Positions 24,743-33,876 are shown, counted from the first letter of the stretch. The stretch is DNA of 41,789 bases from JBBAEA01 sp041656175 (GCA_041656175.1 JBBAEA010000008.1:1-41789), one strand, 5' to 3'. Numbers and translations are program-made. The notes: generated from the sequence alone by a model not told the origin.

Positions 24743-26773
24743 TTACAGGAGTTGGGCACCAGCAAGAACTTCGGCATAATCCTCTAGCCGAATAGATGCG
24801 CGCAACCAGCGCAAAAGCATCCCTTGAGGTATAAAGGCGCTATATGGTCCGATTTGTAAATATTTAGCCATCAATTTTGATTTTTCATGAATAATATACG
24901 AAAATTGCTGCAAAAGTTCATCTTTTGGGGGCAAACGCTCAATGGCGGGTGCTTGTTTTAAGGCAAAATGAAATGCTGTTGTCGACTTTGGCACTAGCTC
25001 CGCACCATGTGCCTGCAAATACTCCGAGAGGAGTACGGCGCCTATGCTTCCCAAAAAATGCTGTACAACAAGGATTTGAGAATCATCCTCATGTAATTCT
25101 ATAATACCATCTTCTTGTCCTAAATACTGCGCAAAATGTCGTGCAAGAGCCAAAGAATATCGCGGTGGCTCGTGGCTAACAAATTGCGCATTCTTGCTAG
25201 CACTACCTGCCTGTACATAGAGCTTATCTTCTTTAAAATAGGCGACTTCACGGCTTTTTCCGGCGAGCGACAGCGTAGGTTTAAGTCCCATGGAAATAGC
25301 GCGTTTACTGTGTCCAGCAAGGCGCACGCTCCCAATGGTTCTGCCTGTGAGCGCGTCAACGACATCAGTCTCACCCTTATCCTCGATCATTGAGTGCATC
25401 AAACCGCGATCATAAAGAAACTCTGCTTTATCCTCTGCAACAAAGCGTCGCTTTGCCACTTCGCGTAGCAACGATGCACTCGCCATCTCTCGCAGCAGCG
25501 CGTAGCAGTCATCTACATCGTAAAGTTCACGCGCTTCATCGCTAATACGCTCGTACAAGACCCCTGGTGAAACCCAGCGCTTCGGATTTTGGAAAAGTAC
25601 AGACAGCGCTTGTTGCACAAGAGTCGTTGGTCTAAATGCCACGGGATCGGGAAATATCTCCTCGCGTTGTGCACACTCAATAAGGTGCTCAAAACGCAAA
25701 CGCTCAAAATCGTCTTCGTATATGCAGCTAACTTCTATCGTTTTAGATTGGCGGTTCCCGCGCCCAATGCGCTGAATAAGCGAGGAGACATTGGGAGGCG
25801 CCCCAACGAGCACAGTGCGGTTGACATCCCCAATATCTATCCCCAATTCTAGCGTACTCGTCGCAATACAAACGGCGTTCTGGGAGCGTAAAAACTGTTT
25901 TTCGCTGCGGAGTCGCTCATCTTTGGACATGCTGCCGTGGTGGGCAAAAACTTTAGTAGCCATTCGCGGCGAGCTCGATAATTCCGAAACCAAGCCTTCG
26001 ACTTGCGCTCGCGAATTGGCAAAGACTAAGGCTTTACAGCGTGAATTCGATAAAATAAGCCTCGAAATCTCAGCCCCCACATCGCTCTGACTATAGCATT
26101 CGACAAACTCCGCCCTAATCTCGCGTGCCGCCGAGCTTATCTGAATAATCTCGACCTCAATTCCCAAAAACGTCCTTGCAATGCGCGCTATCTCTGGCAT
26201 TGTCGCCGAAGCAGCGCAGATTTGAAGAGGATGCTCAGCGACTTTCGATAGACGGCGAAGCAGACATTGCAACTGATCCCCGCGCGCACTCTGCGCAAGC
26301 AAATGCACTTCATCTACGATAACAGCGCGGAGATCGCGCAGAACCACTGGCCTACGCGATAGCAACGAGTCTAGAGATTCGGGTGTCGTAATAAGCGCAA
26401 AGGGCGGCTTCGCTGCGTTCAAGCTCGGTGCATCCCCTGTTTTAATATCGAGTTTTAGACCCAAAACACTAAAAGAACGGTGCAAGCGTCGGTGTAGATC
26501 ATTACACAGCGCCTTAGTGGGCGCAACGATCATGAAGCTCAGATTACAGCCCAAACCCTGCGACATAAGCCGCTCAAGCAAAGGCGCTACAATAGCTTCT
26601 GTTTTCCCCGATGCCGTCGGAGAATTGACAAGCACGTTATCGCCGCGCAAGATGGGCAAAATGCTTGCTTGTTGCACTTTTCGCAAACGCGGGAACTGCG
26701 CAAAAAACGCATGCCACGTGCGGCGCAGCGCATTGCGTACTTCATCCTGACTACTCAGATTCTGACCCGACAA
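24743..26773 (-). CDS. Lhr-like DEAD/DEAH-box helicase
   Basis: About 676 residues. Start TTG 26773 is preferred because AAAGGA lies about 10 bases upstream; a TTG at 26809 gives 12 more residues. Helicase motifs: Walker A PTASGKT (about 52-58), motif Ia APTKAL, motif II DEVH (about 154-157), motif III SAT, TSTLELGIDIGD and motif VI QRIGRGNR. The Q-R-I-G-R-G motif and the following winged-helix and beta-rich C-terminal parts are those of the Lhr family of 3'-5' helicases. It is shorter than a typical Lhr core (about 850-900 residues). The usual partners of Lhr core proteins (metallophosphoesterase, ligase) are absent; its neighbour is an unknown 505-residue protein. Confidence 0.85.
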   Translation of the reverse strand: MSGQNLSSQDEVRNALRRTWHAFFAQFPRLRKVQQASILPILRGDNVLVNSPTASGKTEAIVAPLLERLMSQGLGCNLSFMIVAPTKALCNDLHRRLHRSFSVLGLKLDIKTGDAPSLNAAKPPFALITTPESLDSLLSRRPVVLRDLRAVIVDEVHLLAQSARGDQLQCLLRRLSKVAEHPLQICAASATMPEIARIARTFLGIEVEIIQISSAAREIRAEFVECYSQSDVGAEISRLILSNSRCKALVFANSRAQVEGLVSELSSSPRMATKVFAHHGSMSKDERLRSEKQFLRSQNAVCIATSTLELGIDIGDVNRTVLVGAPPNVSSLIQRIGRGNRQSKTIEVSCIYEDDFERLRFEHLIECAQREEIFPDPVAFRPTTLVQQALSVLFQNPKRWVSPGVLYERISDEARELYDVDDCYALLREMASASLLREVAKRRFVAEDKAEFLYDRGLMHSMIEDKGETDVVDALTGRTIGSVRLAGHSKRAISMGLKPTLSLAGKSREVAYFKEDKLYVQAGSASKNAQFVSHEPPRYSLALARHFAQYLGQEDGIIELHEDDSQILVVQHFLGSIGAVLLSEYLQAHGAELVPKSTTAFHFALKQAPAIERLPPKDELLQQFSYIIHEKSKLMAKYLQIGPYSAFIPQGMLLRWLRASIRLEDYAEVLAGAQLL

Positions 26774-26893
26774 AACGATAAAATCCTTTAAAACGAAAAA
26801 GTTTAGCAAACGCTATATCAATAATTTACATCGAAAGCACGGCTTAAAAGTTCACAGCCTGCGACGTTCTAGCACGACTCCATCAACATCGCC

Positions 26894-27667
26894 TCAAGCG
26901 CCAAGTTCGCTTCCCGCATTTGCTCGTTCCAAATCCTGTCCCGTTAAATGCAAATACAAAGCGGTAATGTTGGGGTGCGCTGCATCGGCGAGTTTTTCGT
27001 GTAGCTGCTCTAGGCTAAAGTCGCCAACGCACTGACCGTGGTGTAAAAAGTAAAAGCGATTACAGAGGCTCTCTAACATCTCTAAAATGTGGCTAGAAAT
27101 CAGTATTGCGCCTCCATCTTCGGTATAGCGCTTAAGGTACTGCCTAAAGCGATAGCTGCTCTCAGGATCAAGTCCTACGAAGGATTCGTCCAAGACGACA
27201 AGCGACGTTGGGGGCAAAAGAGCCGCAGCCATCGCCATTTTTCGCGCCATGCCGCCAGAATATTCACGAATTAAGCGATTTTTAGCCTGCTCTAGCCCGC
27301 ATAAAGTTAAGAGCTCAGCAATGCGTGCCTGCGCGAGTTCCTGTTCCATACCGCGGACTTGGGCAATAAAATTCAATAGCTCTAAGCCCGTTAAATAGCG
27401 ATACAGTTCGATATCCTGTGCCACATAGCCGAGTGCAGCGCGCGCACGTACGGGTTCTTTTTGTATATCGTAGCCTGCGATTTTTACGCTACCCGCATCA
27501 GGAACACAGAGCCCCGCAATACAGCGCATGCTTGTTGATTTTCCTGCTCCATTTGGACCAATAAATGCGACGCTCTCCCCCGCTTCTATGCGCATGCTTA
27601 AACCATCTACTGCCTTGAGCTTAGCGTATGATTTTTGCAGCCCATCCATAATTAGTGCCGATCCCAT
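26894..27667 (-). CDS. ABC transporter ATP-binding protein
   Basis: 257 residues: Walker A GPNGAGKST (about 37-45), Q-loop YVAQD, signature YSGGMARK, Walker B LVVLDES and H-loop SSHI. The pattern is that of ABC-2-type exporter ATPases (CcmA/NatA class). It lies 119 bp downstream of a large polytopic membrane protein gene on the same strand, its probable permease. Start ATG 27667; a second ATG at 27649 is possible. The substrate cannot be inferred. Confidence 0.88.
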   Translation of the reverse strand: MGSALIMDGLQKSYAKLKAVDGLSMRIEAGESVAFIGPNGAGKSTSMRCIAGLCVPDAGSVKIAGYDIQKEPVRARAALGYVAQDIELYRYLTGLELLNFIAQVRGMEQELAQARIAELLTLCGLEQAKNRLIREYSGGMARKMAMAAALLPPTSLVVLDESFVGLDPESSYRFRQYLKRYTEDGGAILISSHILEMLESLCNRFYFLHHGQCVGDFSLEQLHEKLADAAHPNITALYLHLTGQDLERANAGSELGA

Positions 27668-27786
27668 AATACTAAAAAACCTATCTTAACGCTGTAGCTG
27701 CGAGTAATGACGCGCTCCTGCCCGTCCTTGCAATATAACACAGTAAAGCGGCAAAAAGAATATTAAATAACGCAAGCACTAATGCG

Positions 27787-29250
27787 CTACGTTTTGTTAA
27801 ATCGCGCCCCAAAAGTTCGCGATAAGCTTAAATACGCAATAGCAAAAAATAAGATATAGAGCGCAATCAACGCAAAAACTAGCCAAACAGCCTGCGCTAT
27901 CAGCGAGAACAACAATATAATAAGCCCACTTGTATAGCTAAAGATCGTCGAAAGTTTTAACGAACTTACTGCCACAAGCGTGTGAAAACAGGTTAAAACT
28001 AACCATAATAGCAAGGCTAGCAAACTTTGTTGCAATCCTTGCGCTAGCCCTGCATGCATAAACAGAGGAATCCCTATTGCGATTAAACTCGGCAAAAAGG
28101 CGCGGAACGAAAGTTTTATGCTGGATCGCAACTTGGCACGCATTTTCGTCGATAACTCAAGCGGCTCTGTTTCCAAAATACCAGGCTCTAAAGCATGGGA
28201 AAATAAGACTAACCAAGGATGGGCAAAAATCATCAGTGGCAAAACGCTAAGTAAGACCAAATTTAACTCAAAAAGTCGCTCTGGCGCGAAGATCAACCAC
28301 AAGGACAAAAGAACAGAGAGCGTTATGATTAAGATCTGTATTAGACTCGCCCGCCGTGTGTACTGCAGCTCGTCTTTATAGCTCAAAACTGCAAGCAAGT
28401 CCTTGCCTAAGATCGCGTTAGCCGAGTGCTCGTTTAAAAACGCGTAGTCTTCATTCAATAAAATGAGATCGTTTTCGTTAAACTCCGCCCAAATGCGGTA
28501 GTAATGTCGCTTACATTGTACTTGAGCATACACAAATGATAGCAAGGCCGCGCCAAGCACTATTCCAAGCGCCGTGAGCGCGGCATTGAGGAATCCTGTC
28601 TTGAGTAAGGCTTCAACAAGCATTTTAAGCAGCAAAATGACAAGCAGTGAAGCCGCCAAAGCAATAGCGGGAGCAGCAACGTAAGCCGTAGGACCATAAT
28701 TTGTAATTTTGTTGGTACTCGCGTTTGTTGCGCCGTATAATACTATGGCCAAAGAAAGCAAACAGCATACAAATAGCCCAAAAAACCAAAGCCCGATGTT
28801 TAAGATGGCTCTGATTGGATCATTCAAGGCGTAGGGAAACCAGAAAGCCGCAATGGGAGGCGTCGAAAACGCGATAAAAAGAAGAAAAAATCGTATTTTA
28901 TATAAAAATATAGCCAATTCAGCGACGGGTTGTGTCGCCAAAAATCGTGAATCCTTAGCCCTAAATAGTTGCTCCATGGCGAAGAAAGCAAAAAAAGAAG
29001 CCGCTAATGCAGTCATCCAGAAGGCTAATTCTAAGGCGTTTCCTCCTGGTCTTGTGTCGGTGAATTCTAGCTCGAAGCTAAGAAAAAAATGCGAGAATAG
29101 CGCCAAAAGAGGCAGCGAAAACAAATAGATGGCGACAAAAACTTTGTGATGAGAGAGCGCGAACGTACGCCAGCCCAGTGAATAAAGTGCCGCTCTTTGC
29201 ACTTTCGCTGAAGCTGGGGCGATTTCTTTCTTGATGCTGTTCACAGACAT
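27787..29250 (-). CDS. Polytopic membrane protein, probable ABC-2-type permease
   Basis: 487 residues from ATG 29250. About a dozen hydrophobic segments (for example YLFSLPLLALFSHFFLSF, LLVILLLKMLVEALL, LLFSLIAQAVWLVFALIAL) with one long cytoplasmic loop near the middle (QVQCKRHYYRIWAEFNENDL). It is the partner of the ATPase gene 119 bp downstream and together they form a likely exporter. The family is inferred from topology and context, not from a signature. Confidence 0.7.
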   Translation of the reverse strand: MSVNSIKKEIAPASAKVQRAALYSLGWRTFALSHHKVFVAIYLFSLPLLALFSHFFLSFELEFTDTRPGGNALELAFWMTALAASFFAFFAMEQLFRAKDSRFLATQPVAELAIFLYKIRFFLLFIAFSTPPIAAFWFPYALNDPIRAILNIGLWFFGLFVCCLLSLAIVLYGATNASTNKITNYGPTAYVAAPAIALAASLLVILLLKMLVEALLKTGFLNAALTALGIVLGAALLSFVYAQVQCKRHYYRIWAEFNENDLILLNEDYAFLNEHSANAILGKDLLAVLSYKDELQYTRRASLIQILIITLSVLLSLWLIFAPERLFELNLVLLSVLPLMIFAHPWLVLFSHALEPGILETEPLELSTKMRAKLRSSIKLSFRAFLPSLIAIGIPLFMHAGLAQGLQQSLLALLLWLVLTCFHTLVAVSSLKLSTIFSYTSGLIILLFSLIAQAVWLVFALIALYILFFAIAYLSLSRTFGARFNKT

Positions 29251-29270
29251 ACTTGCTCTCAAAAACTTCT

Positions 29271-29457
29271 TATGGATACTCTGATTAATGTGAAAATTGG
29301 CAAAAAAGTAGCTAGCACAAAATGAGGAAAGACTGGTGAGCGTTTAAAATAAAATTCAATAAAATCAATACATTACACGCAAAAAAGTGTTTTAAGGGCG
29401 ATAGGCCTTAGCGGGGCGTGGGGCAGATCCCCACCAATAAATCAGAGTTTTCTTATC
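29271..29457 (+). mobile_element. MITE-like element M4
   Basis: Left end TATGGATACTCTGATTAATG, internal AATAAAATTCAATAAAATC, stem TTAAGGGC with GGCCTTAG, then GGGGCAGATCCCC, right end AAATCAGAGTTTTCTTA. The right end abuts the stop codon of the 29453 gene. It fills the gap between two minus-strand genes. Confidence 0.8.
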
Positions 29458-29812
29458 GATTCTCGTTTTCGGGCCGCAATACAAAGATATGGCTTTGTTT
29501 CGTCGGCGTGCTTAAAGCTTCACCAGAGTTTATGTATACTGGTCTGGGTCCATCTTTTTTGCCCATTACGTTGTCTATCTCGCGTTCTATGGAAAGACTT
29601 CGCCGCTCCGCTAGGCGCGCTAGCTGTGGGTCGGGATCGGATTTCAAAAACTCGGAGTACAGATGCGACGCCCGTTCGTACTGACCAGTTTTATAAGCGA
29701 GTTCTGCCTCGTCAAAGAGGACGCGCGAAGGAACACTTGGAGGTTGACAGGATAAAATAAGAAAAAAGAATGAAAAAAACAAATATAATATTGTTTTACT
29801 TTGAATTCGCAA
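29453..29812 (-). CDS. Small lipoprotein with a TPR-like segment
   Basis: 119 residues from a TTG start with AGG six bases upstream. The lipoprotein signal is LYLFFSFFFLILSC (Cys about 22). Residues 33-63 (DEAELAYKTGQYERASHLYS, EFLKSDPDPQL) look like a tetratricopeptide pair as in BamD-type proteins, but the protein is far too short to be BamD. Its role is unknown, possibly in an envelope complex. Confidence 0.65.
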   Translation of the reverse strand: MRIQSKTILYLFFSFFFLILSCQPPSVPSRVLFDEAELAYKTGQYERASHLYSEFLKSDPDPQLARLAERRSLSIEREIDNVMGKKDGPRPVYINSGEALSTPTKQSHIFVLRPENENR

Positions 29813-29882
29813 TTTTAACCTAGGCTTATTGGGCTTTACTTCGTTTGGGTAAAGACGTGTAAGTATGACAAGAACGTTTTAC

Positions 29883-30103
29883 GGGGGGTAGCGCGGGATC
29901 GCCTCGGTTTCGACAAGGATGTCGAAACGGAACGCCGTAGGCGGCCCGTAGGGCTGTGTGCCATGGATTGGCACACATTCCAAAAAATTCGCTACGAACG
30001 CATAAAATGCTTTGGTTTGGCGAAATAGCCGAAACAAAGCATTTTATTAAGCGTTCGTTGTCGAATTTTTCGAGGAAGCCCGCGCGTAGGGGGCTCGCCC
30101 CCT
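29883..30103. repeat. Modular palindromic repeat, copy G (composite, long)
   Basis: Borders GGGGGGTAGCGCGGGATCGCC and GAGGAAGCCCGCGCGTAG followed by GGGGGCTCGCCCCC. The interior holds the twin-hairpin module (29907-29977) and then the hairpin AATGCTTTGGTTTGGCG with its partner CCGAAACAAAGCATT. At about 220 bp it is the longest copy and accounts for the gap 29813-30159. Confidence 0.8.
29907..29977 (+). repeat. Twin-hairpin module with GGA loops
   Basis: Hairpin 1: GTTTCGACA - AGGA - TGTCGAAAC (29907-29928). Hairpin 2: TGTGTGCCA - TGGAT - TGGCACACA (29955-29977). Both have 9-bp perfect stems. The loop context ACAAGGATGT equals the CsrA/RsmA high-affinity consensus if transcribed. The same architecture with different stem sequence is inserted in the element at 38128. 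Confidence 0.7.
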
Positions 30104-30159
30104 CCCACTAAAAAAGAAAAACTTTAACGCATCGCGTAAAGCATCTGCAGGCTAAAACA

Positions 30160-31500
30160 CTAATTCGGGCTTGTCACGGGGGTTAAACGCAAACTCGACC
30201 ATGAAATTTGCGTCATCTCATCATTTTGTCCAGAAATCGGTTCATTTTCAGTAGAAGATTCAAGAATGGCGTTTAAGCGCCGAACTTCATCGTCCTCTGC
30301 TGTGGGTACGAGGGCTTCCATTTTGAGAATGGCGTTGACTAGTTGATCGAGAATTTCGGAAATTGTGAGCACTGGGGCGCCATGCTGAACGCTAATGGGA
30401 CGCGAAAAGCCCGAGTCTTCGTTCCAAGCCCGGCGAGTGACGGCGGAAATGAATGCGTTGCTCTGGGTTTTATCGTCAGAGTGAAAAATAACGCGCGTGC
30501 CTGCGTTGGCATTCTCGTGATTAAGCGACAAAATCCGAAACGACGATTCTTTGCCAAATATGTGCTCGATCAAAGCCTCAATAGCCATTTGCTCGTTTTG
30601 GCTAAGGCGGTTTTTAAACAAAACGCTAAAACCAGCCCTGCTATTTCGGATAAATTTCTGTATATCCTTCGGGAAACTGTCGTAGTCCACGATAGTCGCG
30701 CCCGCGTTCTGCCACTTGAGCAGGTCATTGCGGTTCCAATTAGAGCGCTCGTAGGTTTGTGGTGAAATGCGACACGATGAAATGCGCGCAATCCCTGTAA
30801 GGTCGGGGGAAACAAAAGCGCCCGAGAGGTTTGCAAAGTACAGATCCACGCCCGTCAACTTCGCACCCTGCAAGCTCGAAAAGCTCAAATTGCTTGCCCG
30901 AAGACAGGCACCCGTGAGGTTCGCATGCTCAAGGTCGCAAGCCTCCAGCCGTGCCCATTGCATTGACGCCCAATTAAGCCTTGCATCCGAAAGATTGGCC
31001 CATGATAAATTGGCGCCTGCAAGGTTGACGTTACTGAGGTTGGCCTGTACGAAATCGCAGCACTCAAAGACACTGGATTCGAGGTTTGCCGCCATGAAAT
31101 TGGCGCCAGTGAAGCATGCCCCTAAAAAATCTGAATCGTTAAGCTGGGCGCGCAAAAAAAGTGTGCCTGTAAAATTTGCAGCTCGAGCGGTCACATGCTC
31201 TAGATTCGCGCCTACAAGATCTGCATTCTTGAATCGAGCCCACGAAATATCAGCGCGATCCATAATGACGCGCCCCATCGAAGCATCGTCACAAATGGAC
31301 TTGCTCAAATTCGCGCCGCTGAGTCGCGTACCTGTAAAATTCGCGCCAGAAAGAATCGAGCCCGATAAGTCTATGCCCGACAAATCAACCCCTGAAAGGT
31401 CTACGCCGTGCAAATCCATACCGTGGAAATCCCGCTCCCCTAATGCAAAAGCCTCTAAAAGCTCGTCTCGGATTATTTCTAATGAGGGTTCCAAATTCAT
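30160..31500 (-). CDS. Pentapeptide-repeat protein with an additional C-terminal domain
   Basis: 446 residues. From about residue 24 to 235 there are tandem A(D/N)LxX-type pentapeptides (GVDLSGVDLSGIDLS, ANLSNVNLAGANLS, ANLTGACLRASNLS), which fold into a right-handed quadrilateral beta-helix. The remaining 200 residues (about 250-446) have no repeats and are not recognised. There is no signal peptide. The ATG at 31500 overlaps AGGAG directly, leaving no spacer; the TTG two codons later has the normal six-base spacing and may be the true start. Function unknown; such proteins can be scaffolds or DNA mimics. Confidence 0.8.
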   Translation of the reverse strand: MNLEPSLEIIRDELLEAFALGERDFHGMDLHGVDLSGVDLSGIDLSGSILSGANFTGTRLSGANLSKSICDDASMGRVIMDRADISWARFKNADLVGANLEHVTARAANFTGTLFLRAQLNDSDFLGACFTGANFMAANLESSVFECCDFVQANLSNVNLAGANLSWANLSDARLNWASMQWARLEACDLEHANLTGACLRASNLSFSSLQGAKLTGVDLYFANLSGAFVSPDLTGIARISSCRISPQTYERSNWNRNDLLKWQNAGATIVDYDSFPKDIQKFIRNSRAGFSVLFKNRLSQNEQMAIEALIEHIFGKESSFRILSLNHENANAGTRVIFHSDDKTQSNAFISAVTRRAWNEDSGFSRPISVQHGAPVLTISEILDQLVNAILKMEALVPTAEDDEVRRLNAILESSTENEPISGQNDEMTQISWSSLRLTPVTSPN

Positions 31501-31658
31501 CTCCTAGGCGATGAAAATATGTAGCTAAAGTACTACACAAAATGATAATAAACAAATACGCGTAGTCTTGCAAGCGAAATATCCCACCAAACAGCGTAAA
31601 TCTTTCGTTGCATCACCGATGTAGGTAAATGTAGGCGACTAGGGGGGGGAAATAGGAT

Positions 31659-31761
31659 TAGGGATACTCTGAATAGCTTGGTCTTTGTGCTGTTTATTTT
31701 TGTGGTGAAAACTTATCGCACAAAGAATTTAGCATAAATTTCGCGTTAATCAGAGTATCTT
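31659..31761. mobile_element. Short MITE-like element M6
   Basis: About 100 bp: left TTAGGGATACTCTGAAT and right TTAATCAGAGTATCTTT form terminal inverted repeats. Inside, CTTTGTGC and GCACAAAG form a stem. It is directly followed by the full-length M5. Confidence 0.65.
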
Positions 31762-31763
31762 TG

Positions 31764-31955
31764 AAGGAAGCTCTGATTAATGCAAAAGCAGTAGGGACAG
31801 GTTTCAAACCTGTCCTTGATTAAAGCAAGGAAAGTCAGGCATGAATTCGTAATAAAGTAAATAAAATCAATATGTTGCACAGAAAAACGGGTTCCAAGGC
31901 CGAAAGTCCTTGGACGGGATTTGGGGCAGTGGCTCCAATGAATCAGAGTTTCCTT
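31764..31955 (+). mobile_element. MITE-like element M5, best preserved copy
   Basis: 192 bp. Left end AAGGAAGCTCTGATTAATGC, palindrome GACAGGTTTCAAACCTGTC, tract AATAAAATCAATATG, stem CCAAGGCCGAAAGTCCTTGG, then GGGGCAGTGGCTCC, right end AATCAGAGTTTCCTT. With M6 it fills the stretch 31501-32025; no gene is seen there. Confidence 0.85.
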
Positions 31956-32025
31956 AATTATTTGCATTTTTATGCTTCGCTGCCTAAAGAGATGTGCTCT
32001 GGGGGAACGAGTAAAGAGGCTGTCG

Positions 32026-33453
32026 ATGATCAAGGTGAGAAATTTTAAGGAAATACCCTACGATGAGCTTGAGGCGCTGAATTTGGAAGCGAAATCCGAG
32101 TTTATGGCGCGCGTTTCGGATGATGCACTTCGTGAAAAATACTTGCGTTACCTTAATGATGAGCCGCAACTTAAAGCGGTCACTGTGTGTTTCTCAGACG
32201 TTGAAGGGCGCTTCCATATGTTGGACTACGACAAGAAGTTCCTTCTGCGTTCACACGACAATCTTAGCTTTGACGGCTCTGCGATTCATGGCTTTTCCCA
32301 GCAACGCGAATCCGACCTCTACCTAAGTATTGATTGGGGGAGTTTTCGCTGGCTACCGAGTGACATTTTTGGGCCTGGCAAGGTCATGGTTTTTGCTCTC
32401 GTGCGGGGCAAGAACGGGGAAGCATATGCGGACGACACGCGAGGATTGCTCAAAGAATACTGCGCTAAACTCTACGAAGAAAAGCTCGAAGCGATGGTTG
32501 CCTTCGAAATAGAAGGTTTTTTATTCAGCGGAATTAACGCAGAGCAGAATTTTCAAGCAGATCATGGTTTTGATTTCGTATCAGACGGTGGTTATTTTCA
32601 CACGCTTCCCAAAACGCCGCTAAAGCTTTTTATCGATCACTTCGCCGAGGCACAGCGCGCTTTAGCTTTCGAGAACGAAAAGGATCACCCCGAAGTCGCG
32701 CCCTCGCAGTTTGAGCTCAATTACCGATACTCCGACGCGCTCATCGCCTGTGACCAAGCACAGCTCTACAAGCTCCTGGCTAGACAAATCGCGCTGATGA
32801 ATGGCTATACCGCTTCCTTCCTTCCCAAACCCGTGTTGCACGTTAATGGCTCTGGTATGCACACGAATATGTCGATTTTGCGCAACGGAATTAACCTCAT
32901 GCATGACCCAAACGGCGAAGCGCAATTTTCCGATTTTGGCTGGAGGGCTATCGATAAAATTCTTGCCGCAGCCAATGATTTTTGCCTCATCGCCAATAGC
33001 TCCGTTAACGCGTACCGCCGCCTAGACCCAAAATTTGAAGCCCCCAACGCCATTCGAGTTTCCTCTAGTGATCGCAGCGCCATGATTCGGATACCCGCAG
33101 GAAATGCCAAAACCGCGCGCTTTGAACTTCGCTCCGTCGCCCCCGACACCAACCCCTATCTCCTCATCTATACCCTACTCCAACTCGCCATCAACGACGG
33201 CCCCGCTATCAAGGCTAGTGAGCGAAAACGCGAAGACCACCTTCTACCCAGCGACATCTATGAAGCCCTAAAATGCTTTCGCGAAAGCACGCGTATGCGC
33301 GAAATGCTCGGTAGTGGGCTTCAAGAAAAATTCGCCGATCTTAAGGAAATTGTTGCTGCGCGTTCGCCAAAACTACTAGGCAATCGCATAAAACGCGGAG
33401 AAATCGTCTTTCACCACGAAGTTAGCAACCAATCGCTGTGGATGGATTTTTAA
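32026..33453 (+). CDS. glnA: Glutamine synthetase family enzyme (type I-like, divergent)
   Basis: 475 residues from ATG 32026 (AGAGG upstream), the usual length of type I glutamine synthetase. Family segments: FDGSAIHGFSQQRESDLYL, AFEIEGFLF (metal ligand Glu), HPEVAPSQFEL, NGSGMHTNMSI, AYRRLDPKFEAPNAI, SDRSAMIRIP and ARFELRSVAPDTNPYL. In the GSGMHxH motif the first His is kept but the second is Asn, and there is no NLYDLP-type adenylylation site. It probably makes glutamine from glutamate and ammonia, but a gamma-glutamyl amide ligase of the same fold is possible. It is monocistronic, with a MITE-like element just upstream and a repeat cluster downstream. Confidence 0.85.
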   Translation: MIKVRNFKEIPYDELEALNLEAKSEFMARVSDDALREKYLRYLNDEPQLKAVTVCFSDVEGRFHMLDYDKKFLLRSHDNLSFDGSAIHGFSQQRESDLYLSIDWGSFRWLPSDIFGPGKVMVFALVRGKNGEAYADDTRGLLKEYCAKLYEEKLEAMVAFEIEGFLFSGINAEQNFQADHGFDFVSDGGYFHTLPKTPLKLFIDHFAEAQRALAFENEKDHPEVAPSQFELNYRYSDALIACDQAQLYKLLARQIALMNGYTASFLPKPVLHVNGSGMHTNMSILRNGINLMHDPNGEAQFSDFGWRAIDKILAAANDFCLIANSSVNAYRRLDPKFEAPNAIRVSSSDRSAMIRIPAGNAKTARFELRSVAPDTNPYLLIYTLLQLAINDGPAIKASERKREDHLLPSDIYEALKCFRESTRMREMLGSGLQEKFADLKEIVAARSPKLLGNRIKRGEIVFHHEVSNQSLWMDF

Positions 33454-33473
33454 GACAAAGAGTTTCTTCAACG

Positions 33474-33783
33474 CTTTTTTTACCACGAAAAACACGAAAG
33501 CTTTTTTACCACGAAAAACACGAAAGCTTTTTTACCACGAAAAACACGAAAGGCACGAAAGACTATTACCAATCAAGCTGGTTCTATAAGAATAAAAAAA
33601 GAAGTTTTCGTGTGTTTTCGTGTTTTTCGTGGTTCAAAATTTAAAGACACGAAAGGCACGAAAGACCATAACAAATAAAGTCGGGTCTGTAAGATTAAAA
33701 AAAAACTTTTCGTGAATTTTCGTGTTTTTCGTGGTTCATAAAGGTATCTATCGACAAAGCTTTGTTTTTCGTGGTTAATAAGT
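33474..33783. repeat. ACCACGAAAAACACGAAAG repeat cluster
   Basis: Three direct copies of a 26-27 bp unit (poly-T plus ACCACGAAAAACACGAAAG, starting at 33474, 33501 and 33527) are followed by inverted copies (TTTTCGTGTTTTTCGTGGTT) near 33610-33635, 33715-33738 and 33762-33778. A segment of about 105 bp starting CACGAAAGGCACGAAAGAC is itself duplicated (near 33553 and 33651). Similar CCACGAAAAACACGAAA repeats are widespread in bacteria. It fills the gap 33454-33876. Confidence 0.85.
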
Positions 33784-33876
33784 TTTTCCATAAGCTTGAC
33801 GAAGTTTTAACGGTGCATAACTTTGGCCGCGTTTAGGTGCTTTACTTAAAAAGCACCGCCAACGATGTGAGGAGTG

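Noticed and set aside
33474..33783. Possible CRISPR array
   Set aside because: Units are separated only by short T runs, there are no unique spacers of uniform length, inverted copies are present and no cas genes are nearby.
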